Origin: a virus
Reading direction: 5' to 3' (one strand)
DNA: 44,942 bases
Virus record (IMG/VR): IMGVR_UViG_3300046517_001637
Coordinates: 1-44,942 of that record
The notes beneath the pieces were generated by a model that did not search any database, was not told where the DNA came from, and saw only the letters and a list, made by a program, of their open reading frames with translations. The position numbers were made by a program, and so were the translations under genes. This document shows positions 14,613 through 23,392 of the stretch, piece by piece. Position 1 is the stretch's first letter; the number at the start of each line of letters is the position of its first letter.

Positions 14613-17410
14613 TGATCACCAATTTCCCCGACGCCCCCGCCGTCGGCCAAGTGTTCGCCCGCACCGGCGGCGGTCCGGCCTGGCAATTCGACGGCACCAA
14701 GTGGGCTGCCGCCAGCGCGCTCGGCGGCACCGTTCCGACCTTCGACGCCTTCCCCGGCGTGGTCGGCGACGGCGCCCACGACGACACCGTCGGCATGCAG
14801 GCGGCGATCGATGCCTGCGCGGGCGGAACGATCGCGGGCACCCCGGGCAAAAACTACCTGATCACCGCGCCGCTCTACCTGCCGAGCCGCACCCGCTGCA
14901 TCGGGCAGGGCGCGCAGATCTCGTTCCCGGTCGATACCACTGCCCTGCCTACGATCCGAGGGATGTTCGTTGTCGGGCTCAAGGGTCCGAACAACGGCAT
15001 CTCCGATGGCGACGAACTGAAGGCGGTCGACGTCGAGATCAGCGGCTGGCGGTTTTTCTCACCCACCGGTGGCAAGGGCCAGGCGGCGATCATCGCGCAG
15101 CCCGGCTCCGAGCGGGTGATGATCCGCCACAATCATTTCGAGTCCGACTATTTCATGTATCTCGGCGCGCCGGCACCGCCGGTGTTTACCGCGATCTTTC
15201 TGTCGAAAAAGCGGCTGCGCGATATCGTCATCGACAGCAACAGCTTCTACAAGATGGGGCGGTTTATCCTGGTGCGCGGCTCCGAGACGCAGACCGGGAC
15301 GCCGTACTATTACGACGTGAAAGGCCCGACCAGCGTCACCGAGGTGGTGCCGGGCAGCGCCGGCCCCGCAGCCGCGGGCACGACCTATTTCATGGTGCCG
15401 ACCACGCCGGCCGACGGCACCACGATCTCGCCGCTGGCGCGGATGCTGCCGCCGCATAACTGGCGGTGGGGCGTCGTCATTGTCCACACCGGGCACCCGT
15501 TCGACTCCTATCGGCTGTACAGCGCCGCCGAGGGCGGCAACGACATGGCGTTCAACGGCGTCGACCGGGTCACCATCGACGCCCATATCGGGGCGTTGCC
15601 GACTGACCCCGACTGGGTGACGCGGTTCTTTGTCTGGGACCCCGACGTCGACCCGGCGGACGACCTCAACGGCCTGACGATCACCAACAACCGCGGCAAC
15701 CACACCGCCGCCGGCCCGATTGCCCTGTTCTGCCAGATCCAGGCCGGGCGCAAGGGCGCGGTGCCGGAAGTCGACGGGTTGCGCAACGTCGTCATCGACA
15801 ACAACCGGTTGGCGTTCAATTACCTGCCGGGCGGCAACATCGCGAACATCGCGTTTGACAGCGACGAAGACCCGGCGCTCACCAACTTCGCGCTGTGGAG
15901 CGAAGATTTCAGCAACGCCGGGTGGACCAAGACCAACCTCACGGCGGCGGCCGGGTACTGGGGACCGCGCTACGACACGACGAGGCCGGCGGCGTCCCGC
16001 CTCTCCGAGAGCGCGGCGGCCGGGGCGCACGGCGTCTCGGAACCGGTTACCCTGTCCAATGCGACCAATCCCTGGACCGCCAGTATCTTCCTGCAGGCCG
16101 GCACCCGCAGCACGGCGCGGCTGACCTGGCAGACCCTTGCCGGCGTCGGCGGCTATGTCGATGTCGACCTGGTTCTTGGCACGATCGTCGGCAGCGGCGC
16201 GGTCGGCGGCGGCGCGGTCAACTTTTCCGGCGTCATCCCCTATGGCGACGGCTGGTGGCGGGTCTATCTCGACTGCAACATCCTGTCGACCTCGGCGATC
16301 TTCGCCTTGAACCTGACCAACGGCACCGGGGTGACCTCGTATGCCGGGGCGCCGACCAACTACCTGCAGGCTTTCGGACTGCAAGTCGAGCAGCAGGCGT
16401 CGGTCGGCAACCGCTTCTTTTTTCGGAACTGCACGCCCAGCTCGTACAAGCCGACGCACGACCAGCCGGCCCTGGAAATCAGCACCGCGGTCATCGCCAT
16501 CAACGGCACGGTCGGGTTTGCCTGCACCAACAACATCATCGCTGCCTCGGTCGGGCAAGGCATCCACATCGAGGACGGCTCCTCCAACGGGGTGATCGCC
16601 CACAACCACATCAGTGAATGCACCTTCGGCATGCAGCTGATGGATTGCCACAACATCGCTGTCGTCGACAACACGGTCACCCGGTTCTACAAGCAGGGGA
16701 TCACGCTCCGCGGCGGAGCACCGACGACGCACAATTACGGCTCGACCCAGTGGGTCGATTTTCAGGGCTCGATCAGCGGCACGACGCTGACCGTCACCTC
16801 GATCAACAACTACCCCACCGCCAACCTGCTGGCGAACAGCGCCGGTATCTACAAAAACCTGGTGAGTTACGGTTCGTACACCGGCGACGTGCGCCCTGGC
16901 ACGCGTATCCTCTCTCAGACGGGCGGCACCGCCGGCAGCACCGGCACCTACACGGTCTCCAAGTCGCAGACCGTGACGCTGCCGACGCCGCTGGGCAAGA
17001 CCACGCTGTCGGCCGGGTTCGGTGGCCAGACCGACAACCTGGTGGTGACCGGCAACGTGCTCGATGCCGTCTCCTTCCCCTCCGTTCAGGCCGGGTACTG
17101 GATCGAGGCGACCTACGACCCGTTTATCGCGGTGATCGACAATCCGCCGACGCTCGGCCTGCCGACGGCCGGCACGGCGGCGGCCGATGTCTATACCAGC
17201 GCCGACTACGACTTCCGGCCTTTGTTATCGACCGACCGGTACTCGCGCCCGATTGCCGTTGCCAATCTCGGCACCGCGAGCGCGGCAAAAGCCGGGCAGC
17301 GCCGCACCGTCAACGACGCCGCGGCACCGACCTATCGCGGCACGGTGACGGCGGGCGGGGCAAATGTCGTCTCGGCGCTCTGCACCGGCTCGGCATGGTT
17401 GACGGAATGA
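14612..17410 (+). CDS. Tailspike-like protein with beta-helix and inserted sandwich domain
   Basis: A 932-aa protein from the ATG overlapping the adaptor stop; the frame is open further upstream but there it runs inside the adaptor gene. The N-terminus (NFPDAPAVGQVF, then WQFDGTKWAAA) is the virion-attachment motif seen in neighbouring tail proteins. Next comes a pectate-lyase-like start (VVGDGAHDDTVGMQAAIDAC) and beta-helix turns rich in ITNNRGN and VIDNN. Residues about 423-613 are an inserted sandwich-like domain (SEDFSNAGWTKTN...). Helix turns (IAHNHISEC, VVDNTV) then resume. Probably a receptor-binding polysaccharide depolymerase; the active site is not identifiable by eye. Confidence 0.85.
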   Translation: MITNFPDAPAVGQVFARTGGGPAWQFDGTKWAAASALGGTVPTFDAFPGVVGDGAHDDTVGMQAAIDACAGGTIAGTPGKNYLITAPLYLPSRTRCIGQGAQISFPVDTTALPTIRGMFVVGLKGPNNGISDGDELKAVDVEISGWRFFSPTGGKGQAAIIAQPGSERVMIRHNHFESDYFMYLGAPAPPVFTAIFLSKKRLRDIVIDSNSFYKMGRFILVRGSETQTGTPYYYDVKGPTSVTEVVPGSAGPAAAGTTYFMVPTTPADGTTISPLARMLPPHNWRWGVVIVHTGHPFDSYRLYSAAEGGNDMAFNGVDRVTIDAHIGALPTDPDWVTRFFVWDPDVDPADDLNGLTITNNRGNHTAAGPIALFCQIQAGRKGAVPEVDGLRNVVIDNNRLAFNYLPGGNIANIAFDSDEDPALTNFALWSEDFSNAGWTKTNLTAAAGYWGPRYDTTRPAASRLSESAAAGAHGVSEPVTLSNATNPWTASIFLQAGTRSTARLTWQTLAGVGGYVDVDLVLGTIVGSGAVGGGAVNFSGVIPYGDGWWRVYLDCNILSTSAIFALNLTNGTGVTSYAGAPTNYLQAFGLQVEQQASVGNRFFFRNCTPSSYKPTHDQPALEISTAVIAINGTVGFACTNNIIAASVGQGIHIEDGSSNGVIAHNHISECTFGMQLMDCHNIAVVDNTVTRFYKQGITLRGGAPTTHNYGSTQWVDFQGSISGTTLTVTSINNYPTANLLANSAGIYKNLVSYGSYTGDVRPGTRILSQTGGTAGSTGTYTVSKSQTVTLPTPLGKTTLSAGFGGQTDNLVVTGNVLDAVSFPSVQAGYWIEATYDPFIAVIDNPPTLGLPTAGTAAADVYTSADYDFRPLLSTDRYSRPIAVANLGTASAAKAGQRRTVNDAAAPTYRGTVTAGGANVVSALCTGSAWLTE

Positions 17411-19023
17411 CCATCGCGCCGTGGCCCGAGTGGCTGCCCGACCAAGCCGATTTCGGTTCGCCGGGCAGTCCCACCATCAAGAACGTCATCCCGCTGACGG
17501 CAAAGTCTTATGGCCCGATGCTGTCGGCCGTGCCGGCCAGCGTGAACGCGCTGGACGAACAATGCCAGGGCTCCTACAGCGTCAAGGCGGCGGACGGCTC
17601 GGTCTGGGTCTATGCCGGCGACCGCACCACGCTCTACGCCATGCCGCCCTCCGCGCCGCCTACCATCGGCGACATCAGCCGCACCGCCGGCGGGCCTTAC
17701 GCCACCTTGCCGCCATTGTCCGGCGGGTTCTGGGACATGACCTCGTTCGGGTCGAGGGTCATCGCCACCAACGGCGTCGACCCGGTGCAGACGGTGATGA
17801 TCGGCGGCCCGAATTTCGAGGCTCTGCAGCCGGGCGACCCCGGTGACCCGATCGGCCCGCCGATCGTGCCGCCGACCCCAGCCGCGCCGCTGGCCCGGTT
17901 CTGCGCAACGGTCAAAGACTTTGTTTTCCTGGCCGACACCACCGACGACAGCGCCGGCCGCGTCCCCTACCGGGTGTGGTGGTCTGCCTTGGGCGACCCG
18001 ACCAACTGGCCGACCCCGGGCAGTACCGAGGCGCAGCAGCTGCAGAGCGACTACCAGGACCTGCAGCAGACTGACCTCGGCAACATCACCGGCTTGGTCA
18101 GCGGCTTTGCCCAAGCGGCGGACGTGGCGATCTTCTGCGAGCGCGGCATCTACGTCGCGAACTACGCCGGCCCGCCGGTGCTGTTCGCCTTCCGGGTGGC
18201 GCAGGGGGCCAGCGGCACGGTGGCGCCCCTGTCGATCGTCCAGGCCCACGCGCGCGACCAGACAGGCGCGCTGCGCCCGGCGGCGTATTATCTGGGCGAG
18301 GACGGGTTCTGCGCGTTCGATGGCAGCACAAGCTTTCCGATCGGCGCGCAGAAATTCGACCGCGAGTTTTTCCGGCTGCTCGACCCGCAATACCTGCGCC
18401 TGGTGCAGGGCGCCGTCGACCCGCGAAGCCGTGCCGTGCTGTGGGCGTTCAGCGCCACCGGCAGCGGCGGGCTCTACAACCGCCTCCTTGTCTACAACTG
18501 GGAACTGAGCCGCGCCTCGCTGATCGAACTGGAGCCGACCGCGTCGATCGAGTGGCTCACCACCAGCATGTACGGCAACAGCTACACCCTCGATCAGCTC
18601 GACCCGTTCGGCGACCTGGAGACCATCCTGCCGTCGTTCGACGACCCGTACTGGGTCGGGCAGTCGGGTAGCCGCCTGACGTTTTTCGATGCCGCCCACA
18701 CCTTGGCTTTCGGCGGCGGACCGGCCATGGCCCCGACCCTGGAGACCGGCGAGATGCAGCCCAACGACGGGCGGCGTGCCTGGGTGCAGCTGACCCGGCC
18801 GCTCAACGACGGCGGCGCGGCGACGATCCGGGTCGGGCACCGGGAGCGACCCGGGGACCCGGTGAGTTGGGAAGGGGCGGTGCCGGTCAACGAGATCGGC
18901 GAATGCCCGCAACGCTGCACCGGGCGCTATCTGCGGTTTGTCATGCAGATGCCGGCGGGGCAGGTTTTCCGCCACCTGCAGGGCCTGGATCTCCAGATCA
19001 AGCCGGAAGGGAGCCTGCGCTGA
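17407..19023 (+). CDS. Tail nozzle/stopper-like virion protein
   Basis: 538 aa from an ATG overlapping the previous stop (ATGA). Conserved-looking blocks are LPDQADFGSPG, KNVIPLTAKSYGPM, YRVWWSALGDPTNWPTPGS, QSDYQDLQQTD, CERGIYVANYAGPP and YYLGEDGFCAFDG. This pattern belongs to a large beta-propeller-like podovirus family, the tail nozzle or stopper, which sits below the adaptor. Position after adaptor and tailspike fits. The nozzle name is by analogy with SU10-like phages. Confidence 0.8.
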   Translation: MTIAPWPEWLPDQADFGSPGSPTIKNVIPLTAKSYGPMLSAVPASVNALDEQCQGSYSVKAADGSVWVYAGDRTTLYAMPPSAPPTIGDISRTAGGPYATLPPLSGGFWDMTSFGSRVIATNGVDPVQTVMIGGPNFEALQPGDPGDPIGPPIVPPTPAAPLARFCATVKDFVFLADTTDDSAGRVPYRVWWSALGDPTNWPTPGSTEAQQLQSDYQDLQQTDLGNITGLVSGFAQAADVAIFCERGIYVANYAGPPVLFAFRVAQGASGTVAPLSIVQAHARDQTGALRPAAYYLGEDGFCAFDGSTSFPIGAQKFDREFFRLLDPQYLRLVQGAVDPRSRAVLWAFSATGSGGLYNRLLVYNWELSRASLIELEPTASIEWLTTSMYGNSYTLDQLDPFGDLETILPSFDDPYWVGQSGSRLTFFDAAHTLAFGGGPAMAPTLETGEMQPNDGRRAWVQLTRPLNDGGAATIRVGHRERPGDPVSWEGAVPVNEIGECPQRCTGRYLRFVMQMPAGQVFRHLQGLDLQIKPEGSLR

Positions 19024-19322
19024 TGGCCGCGCACAGCCCAGTGACGCCGGTCATCCAGTTTGTCCCGCCGGAGCAGCCGCTTGGGGTATGGCCGAACTGG
19101 CTGCGGCAGATTGCGCAAGCGATCAACACGCTGGGCGCCTGGGCCAACCAGCCGGTGCTGCTGCCGCTGACCTTCGAGCAGCTGCCGCCGGCGCCGCCGG
19201 CCGGGACATTGGGCTTCATCACCGACGGCAGCGCCGTGGTGGGCGCACCGGCCGGCGGCGGCGGGTCGACGCCGTCGGTGGTGTGGTTCAACGGCACCGA
19301 CTGGAAGGTTCTCGGAACGTGA
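19023..19322 (+). CDS. Small tail protein with fibre-associated motif
   Basis: A 99-aa protein; its ATG overlaps the previous stop (TGATG). A helix (WPNWLRQIAQAINTLGAWA) is followed by PLTFEQLPPAPPAGTLGF, ITDGSAVVG, a Gly linker and VVWFNGTDWKVLG. The last motif is the short Trp-containing hairpin often found in fibre and tail attachment proteins, and related forms occur in the tailspike N-terminus and the adaptor C-terminus here. Probably a small tail or fibre-attachment protein. Confidence 0.7.
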   Translation: MAAHSPVTPVIQFVPPEQPLGVWPNWLRQIAQAINTLGAWANQPVLLPLTFEQLPPAPPAGTLGFITDGSAVVGAPAGGGGSTPSVVWFNGTDWKVLGT

Positions 19323-19780
19323 CGCTGACAGTATGGGAGGCCGGGAGCGAGGTGACGCCTCATCCCGGCAAAGCAACGGTGCGCTTGCCGCCCTTGGAAG
19401 AACTCGTCGAGCGATGGTTTGCCGTCGCCCCGCTGCTCAAGAAGGCGACCGACCGTACCCGCTGCTATGAGCCGATCGACCTGTTGCGCATGGCGATGGC
19501 TGGTCAGGCCGCGATCTGGCTGTGCGAGAGCGATGGCGGCATCGACGCCGCGCTGGCGACGACGCTGCAGGTGTATCCGCGGCGCCGGGTGCTCGAGGTG
19601 ATGTTCGGCGGCGGGTCCAACATGCGGGCGTGGCTCAAGCCGGCGATCGAGACGCTCGACGCGCACGCGCGGCAACTCGGCTGCAATCAGATCGCGTGTG
19701 CCGGCCGCGCCGGCTGGGCCCGCGCCTGGGGTGGGCGCCTGACCGGCGACGTGATCATCGCCCGCGACGTGGAAGGATAG
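19319..19780 (+). CDS. GNAT-like small internal virion protein (T7 gp13-like context)
   Basis: A 153-aa protein from a GTG overlapping the preceding stop. Pattern: PPLEELVERWFAVAPLL, then AIWLCESDGGIDAALATTL, YPRRRVLEVMFGGG, LDAHARQLGCNQIACAGRAGW and a C-terminal strand. This is the layout of acetyltransferase-fold proteins found in podovirus tail operons (compare the DUF2833/T7 gp13 group). Enzymatic activity is doubtful; a role in virion assembly is inferred from family and position before the internal proteins. Confidence 0.65.
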   Translation: MTLTVWEAGSEVTPHPGKATVRLPPLEELVERWFAVAPLLKKATDRTRCYEPIDLLRMAMAGQAAIWLCESDGGIDAALATTLQVYPRRRVLEVMFGGGSNMRAWLKPAIETLDAHARQLGCNQIACAGRAGWARAWGGRLTGDVIIARDVEG

Positions 19781-19785
19781 CGCCA

Positions 19786-21612
19786 GTGTCAAAGGGTTCG
19801 AGCCCGGCCGGCAGCACCACCCAGACCAGCGTCAACCCGACGCAGCAAGCGCAGCTGCCGTTCCTGCAGACCGGCTGGAACAACGCGCAGAACCTCTATG
19901 CCAACAACCCGATGTCGTACTACCCGGGCCAGACGCTGGCGGATTTCCGGCCGCCGAATGCGTTTGTCGGCGACGCGTACAACCAGATGTACAATGCCGG
20001 GCAGGGGTTGAACGCGTTTCTGCCGGGCTACAACGCCGCCTACAGCAGCGCGATCGGCGGCGGCATGGGCGGCGCGGCCTCGCCGGCCTATCCGTACTAT
20101 CAGCAATACGCTGCCGGGCAGTCCGGGCCCCAGCAATACTACCGTAGCGTCGGCGACCTCTCGACCAACGCCGGCAATCTGTACGCCGGCAACATTGCCG
20201 GTTATGCGGGCCAGGCCGGCGCCAACAGCAACGTCGGACTCGATACACTCGGTCGCACGGCAGCCGGCGAAGGCACCGGCATGGAGGAATTGGCCAGGAC
20301 GGCCAGCGGCTACTACCTCAACAGCAACCCGTACGTCGACAAGATGTACCAAACGGCGGCGGCGCCGGTTACCCAGAACTACCAGACCGCGGTGGCGCCG
20401 CAATTGGATTACGGGTTTGAGAACGCCGGACGGTACGGCGGCGGCGGTGCGTATCGCGGTGCCACCAGCAACGCCCAGCAGAACCTCGGCCGCACGCTGG
20501 GCGATCTCTCCAGCAACATCTACGGGCAGAACTACGCCCGCGAGCGGCAGGCGCAGGACACCGCGGCATCGCAGTACACCCAGCTCGGGACCCAGGCTGC
20601 GGGCCAATACGGCACCCTTACCAACCAGGGGCTCGACCTCGCGATCCGCGGCAACATGGCGGCCGGCCAGACCTACGACCAGGCGCTGCGCACCGCATTG
20701 ACCGCGGCGCAAGCGGATGCCGCGGCGCAGCAAGCCGGCGTCAGCGGATTGGAGCGCGGCTTCAACACCGGCAATGCGGCGGAGATGGCGGCGCTCGGGT
20801 TGTTCCCGCAAGTCGCCGCGGCGCAGATGGCGCCGGCCAACGCGACCCTGCAGGCCGGGCAGGGGCTCTCCTCGATAGACCAGACGTACCGGGCCTTCGA
20901 GCAGGCCCAGATGGACGACGCGGCCAAGCGGTTCTACGGGGTGCAAAGCGCGCCCTATACCACGCTCGACGCCTTTATGAAGAACATCGGCAGCCCGACC
21001 GCGGGCAGTGGCACGGTGAGTAACCCGTATTTCAGCAATCCCGTAGCGAACGCGCTGGGTGCCGCGACCGGGGCGACCGGGATTGCGAAGAACCTCGGCA
21101 AGCTGGGGGGGGGCGGAGCCGGATCGGCGGCAGCGGATGTGTACGGGGGAGATTTTGGCGGGACCGTGGCTGCCGGTTTGCCGGCGATAACCGGCGCGAG
21201 CGAGGTCGGCACAGCCGGCGCGAGCGGCCTGGCCTCGCTACTGCCCGCCGCTGCCGCCTGGATCATCTGCACCGAGCTGATGCGCCAAGGTCGCCTGCCG
21301 AAACGCCACTGGGCAGCCGGGGTGCGGGCGTTCGACGCCTACCCGGAAATTGCCAAGCGCGGCTATTACCTCTGGGCGATCCCCAGCGTCCGTCATCTCC
21401 GCCGACAGCCCGACAGCCTCTACTCGCGCACGCTCGCCGCTGCGTTCCGCTGGCGGGCCGAGGACATCGCTGCCCGAGCCGGCGTCAAGGGCGCCCGCAA
21501 GCTATGGCGCGGCCGCGCCGTTACCGCGGCGTTGGTGCTGCCGTGCCTCGCGCTCGGAGCACTGGCCGGCAAACAGGACTGGCGGGCCGTTTACCGAGAG
21601 ACCACTGCATGA
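19786..21612 (+). CDS. Internal/ejection virion protein with C-terminal membrane segment
   Basis: 608 aa from the GTG at 19786, preceded by GGAAGGA. The N-terminal ~400 residues are Gln/Ala/Tyr/Gly-rich with repeated YAG, QQYY and QNYA patterns, typical of extended virion proteins. The C-terminal ~120 residues start AAWIICTELMRQGRLPKRHW and include a hydrophobic helix (AALVLPCLALGALAG). This C-terminal block recurs in rhizobial podoviruses. It probably leaves the particle during DNA ejection or lines the tail; no enzymatic motif is seen. Confidence 0.65.
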   Translation: MSKGSSPAGSTTQTSVNPTQQAQLPFLQTGWNNAQNLYANNPMSYYPGQTLADFRPPNAFVGDAYNQMYNAGQGLNAFLPGYNAAYSSAIGGGMGGAASPAYPYYQQYAAGQSGPQQYYRSVGDLSTNAGNLYAGNIAGYAGQAGANSNVGLDTLGRTAAGEGTGMEELARTASGYYLNSNPYVDKMYQTAAAPVTQNYQTAVAPQLDYGFENAGRYGGGGAYRGATSNAQQNLGRTLGDLSSNIYGQNYARERQAQDTAASQYTQLGTQAAGQYGTLTNQGLDLAIRGNMAAGQTYDQALRTALTAAQADAAAQQAGVSGLERGFNTGNAAEMAALGLFPQVAAAQMAPANATLQAGQGLSSIDQTYRAFEQAQMDDAAKRFYGVQSAPYTTLDAFMKNIGSPTAGSGTVSNPYFSNPVANALGAATGATGIAKNLGKLGGGGAGSAAADVYGGDFGGTVAAGLPAITGASEVGTAGASGLASLLPAAAAWIICTELMRQGRLPKRHWAAGVRAFDAYPEIAKRGYYLWAIPSVRHLRRQPDSLYSRTLAAAFRWRAEDIAARAGVKGARKLWRGRAVTAALVLPCLALGALAGKQDWRAVYRETTA

Positions 21613-23153
21613 CCGACATCAACACCTGGTCGCCGACCGACGCCAGCAACAACGACGCGCCGCCGGCCGGCTGGCCGGAGGGTATGCTTCCCAGCGGCGT
21701 CAACGATGCCGCCCGCGCCATGATGGGCGGATTGCGTCGCTGGTACGAGCGGGTCAACTGGGCGGTCGTCACCGGCGGCACCGCCAACGCGCTGAGCCTG
21801 GCGTATCCCGTGCCCTCCGCCGTGCTCGACGGCGACGTGTATTTGTTCGTGCCGGAGATGCCCAACACCGGGTCGACCACGATCGACGTCAACGGCCTCG
21901 GCCCCTTACCGATCTACCAGGGCGAGGCCGAGCTGCGCGGCGGCGAGCTACAGAAATATGTGCCGGTCCTGATTGCCTACAGCCAGTTTACCGGCCGCTT
22001 CCAGCTGATCCACGCGCCGGTCGAATTGCCGCTGATCGGCAGCCTCGGGGTGCCTAACGCCCAGACCCTGACCTATACGACGGGCGCCCCGACCACGCTC
22101 GCGGTGGGCGACCGCTTCACCTTTTACCCGCTGGTCGCGACCAATACCGGGCCGACGACGCTCAACGTGCAGGGGCTCGGGGTCTACCACGTCCTGGCCG
22201 GTGGGCTGGAATGCGCCGGCGGCGAATTGAAGCAATACGTCGTCATCGACGTGGTCTGGGACGGCACGCAGTTTCAGCTGGTCGGCGGCGTTCCTGCGGG
22301 GACCTATCTGCCGGTGGCAGGCGGCGTCGTGAACGGCACGATCTCGGCCATCGAATACGATATCAGCGGCACCAGGTTTGCTCTGCGCAACGGCGACTCC
22401 AATCAGCTGTTCGACGGCGACGGCGGCGAGTCGATCACGATGTACGGCGCGGCTGGCGGCAACATCAACTACTACGACGCCGACCAGCACCAGATCAGGC
22501 TGAACAACGCCAGCACCCTCATCGCCACCATCAGTGCGTCGGGGCTCGGGGTCACCGGCCAAGTTACCGGCACGTCGATGTCGTCGCCGACGATCACCGC
22601 GACCGGTGTCATGAACGCCGCGTCGATCCAGGTCGGTGGCATCACTTTCGTGCTCCAGAGCGGCACGCAACGGGCAATCCACGATACCGGCGGCACACCA
22701 AATTTTACGATGTATACTTCAGGAGAAAACTACTACCAGAACCAGAGCCACAGTTTTCAGAAACGCGGCGGCGGTGCTCCGACCTATGCGTTGTTCGATG
22801 GGTCAGGCGTTTACAACGCCGCCAACAGCGCGGCGTGGACCATCACCAGCGACGTGTCGCTCAAGGAAAACATCGAACCTTACAGCCGCGGCCTGGCGGC
22901 GCTCCTGCAGTTGCAGCCGGTCAGCTATCGCTTCGCCGCCGGGACGCCGCTCGCGGACGAAGCCGGCACGACTCGCTACGGGTTGGTGGCGCAGGATGTC
23001 GAGACCGTGGTGCCGGAGATGGTGGGTGAAACGACGCTCGGCGAGGAGCGGGTTTCGACTCTGGATGTGGGAAACCTTTTTTGGATCTTAACCAACGCGG
23101 TTAAGGAGCTGGCCGCTCGCGTCTCACAGCTCGAAGGAGAAAGTGATGTCTGA
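21609..23153 (+). CDS. Tail fibre with C-terminal S74 self-cleaving chaperone domain
   Basis: 514 aa from an ATG overlapping the previous stop. Two or three beta-rich repeats (TTIDVNGLGPLPI, PTTLNVQGLGVYHV) lead to a shaft of TGQVTGTSMSSPTITATGV-type repeats. The C-terminal ~100 residues are a Peptidase_S74 domain: SDVSLKEN (expected Ser-Lys dyad S414/K419), LLQLQPVSYRF and YGLVAQDVETVVPEMV. Such domains trimerise the fibre, then cut themselves off N-terminal to the Ser. This is a receptor-binding fibre. Confidence 0.9.
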   Translation: MTDINTWSPTDASNNDAPPAGWPEGMLPSGVNDAARAMMGGLRRWYERVNWAVVTGGTANALSLAYPVPSAVLDGDVYLFVPEMPNTGSTTIDVNGLGPLPIYQGEAELRGGELQKYVPVLIAYSQFTGRFQLIHAPVELPLIGSLGVPNAQTLTYTTGAPTTLAVGDRFTFYPLVATNTGPTTLNVQGLGVYHVLAGGLECAGGELKQYVVIDVVWDGTQFQLVGGVPAGTYLPVAGGVVNGTISAIEYDISGTRFALRNGDSNQLFDGDGGESITMYGAAGGNINYYDADQHQIRLNNASTLIATISASGLGVTGQVTGTSMSSPTITATGVMNAASIQVGGITFVLQSGTQRAIHDTGGTPNFTMYTSGENYYQNQSHSFQKRGGGAPTYALFDGSGVYNAANSAAWTITSDVSLKENIEPYSRGLAALLQLQPVSYRFAAGTPLADEAGTTRYGLVAQDVETVVPEMVGETTLGEERVSTLDVGNLFWILTNAVKELAARVSQLEGESDV

Positions 23154-23364
23154 TTTTGGTGCCGTCTGGGAATACGCCATCCAGCTAGAGAACGCGATGC
23201 CGGAAGCCGCTCTGGCGAAGCTCGAAGACATCCGCCCGCCGACGCTCGGCCCGACCCGGAAGCAGCGGGAGGAGGCAGCCAAAGCGGCGGCGCATCCGGC
23301 TCCGGCGGCGGCGCAGACTCCGGCGGCGCATCCGACTCCGGCGGCGGCCCCTGAGAAAAAGTAA
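23146..23364 (+). CDS. Small protein with Ala/Pro repeat tail
   Basis: A 72-aa protein overlapping the fibre gene end by eight bases; AAGGAG lies upstream of the ATG (a GTG one codon earlier is possible). The N-terminal half is ordinary and helical (FGAVWEYAIQLENAMPEA). The C-terminal half is low-complexity Ala/Pro with a near repeat (HPAPAAAQTPAA, HPTPAAAPEKK). Unrecognised. The placement suggests a linker or small virion component. Confidence 0.6.
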   Translation: MSDFGAVWEYAIQLENAMPEAALAKLEDIRPPTLGPTRKQREEAAKAAAHPAPAAAQTPAAHPTPAAAPEKK

Positions 23365-23392
23365 GGGGTTCTACGTATAAGGAACAATACCG

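Noticed and set aside
23280-23345. Tandem GC-rich repeat as a possible regulatory or CRISPR-like array
   Set aside because: It simply encodes the Ala/Pro tail of the 72-aa protein; no CRISPR-type repeat/spacer structure is seen anywhere in the window.
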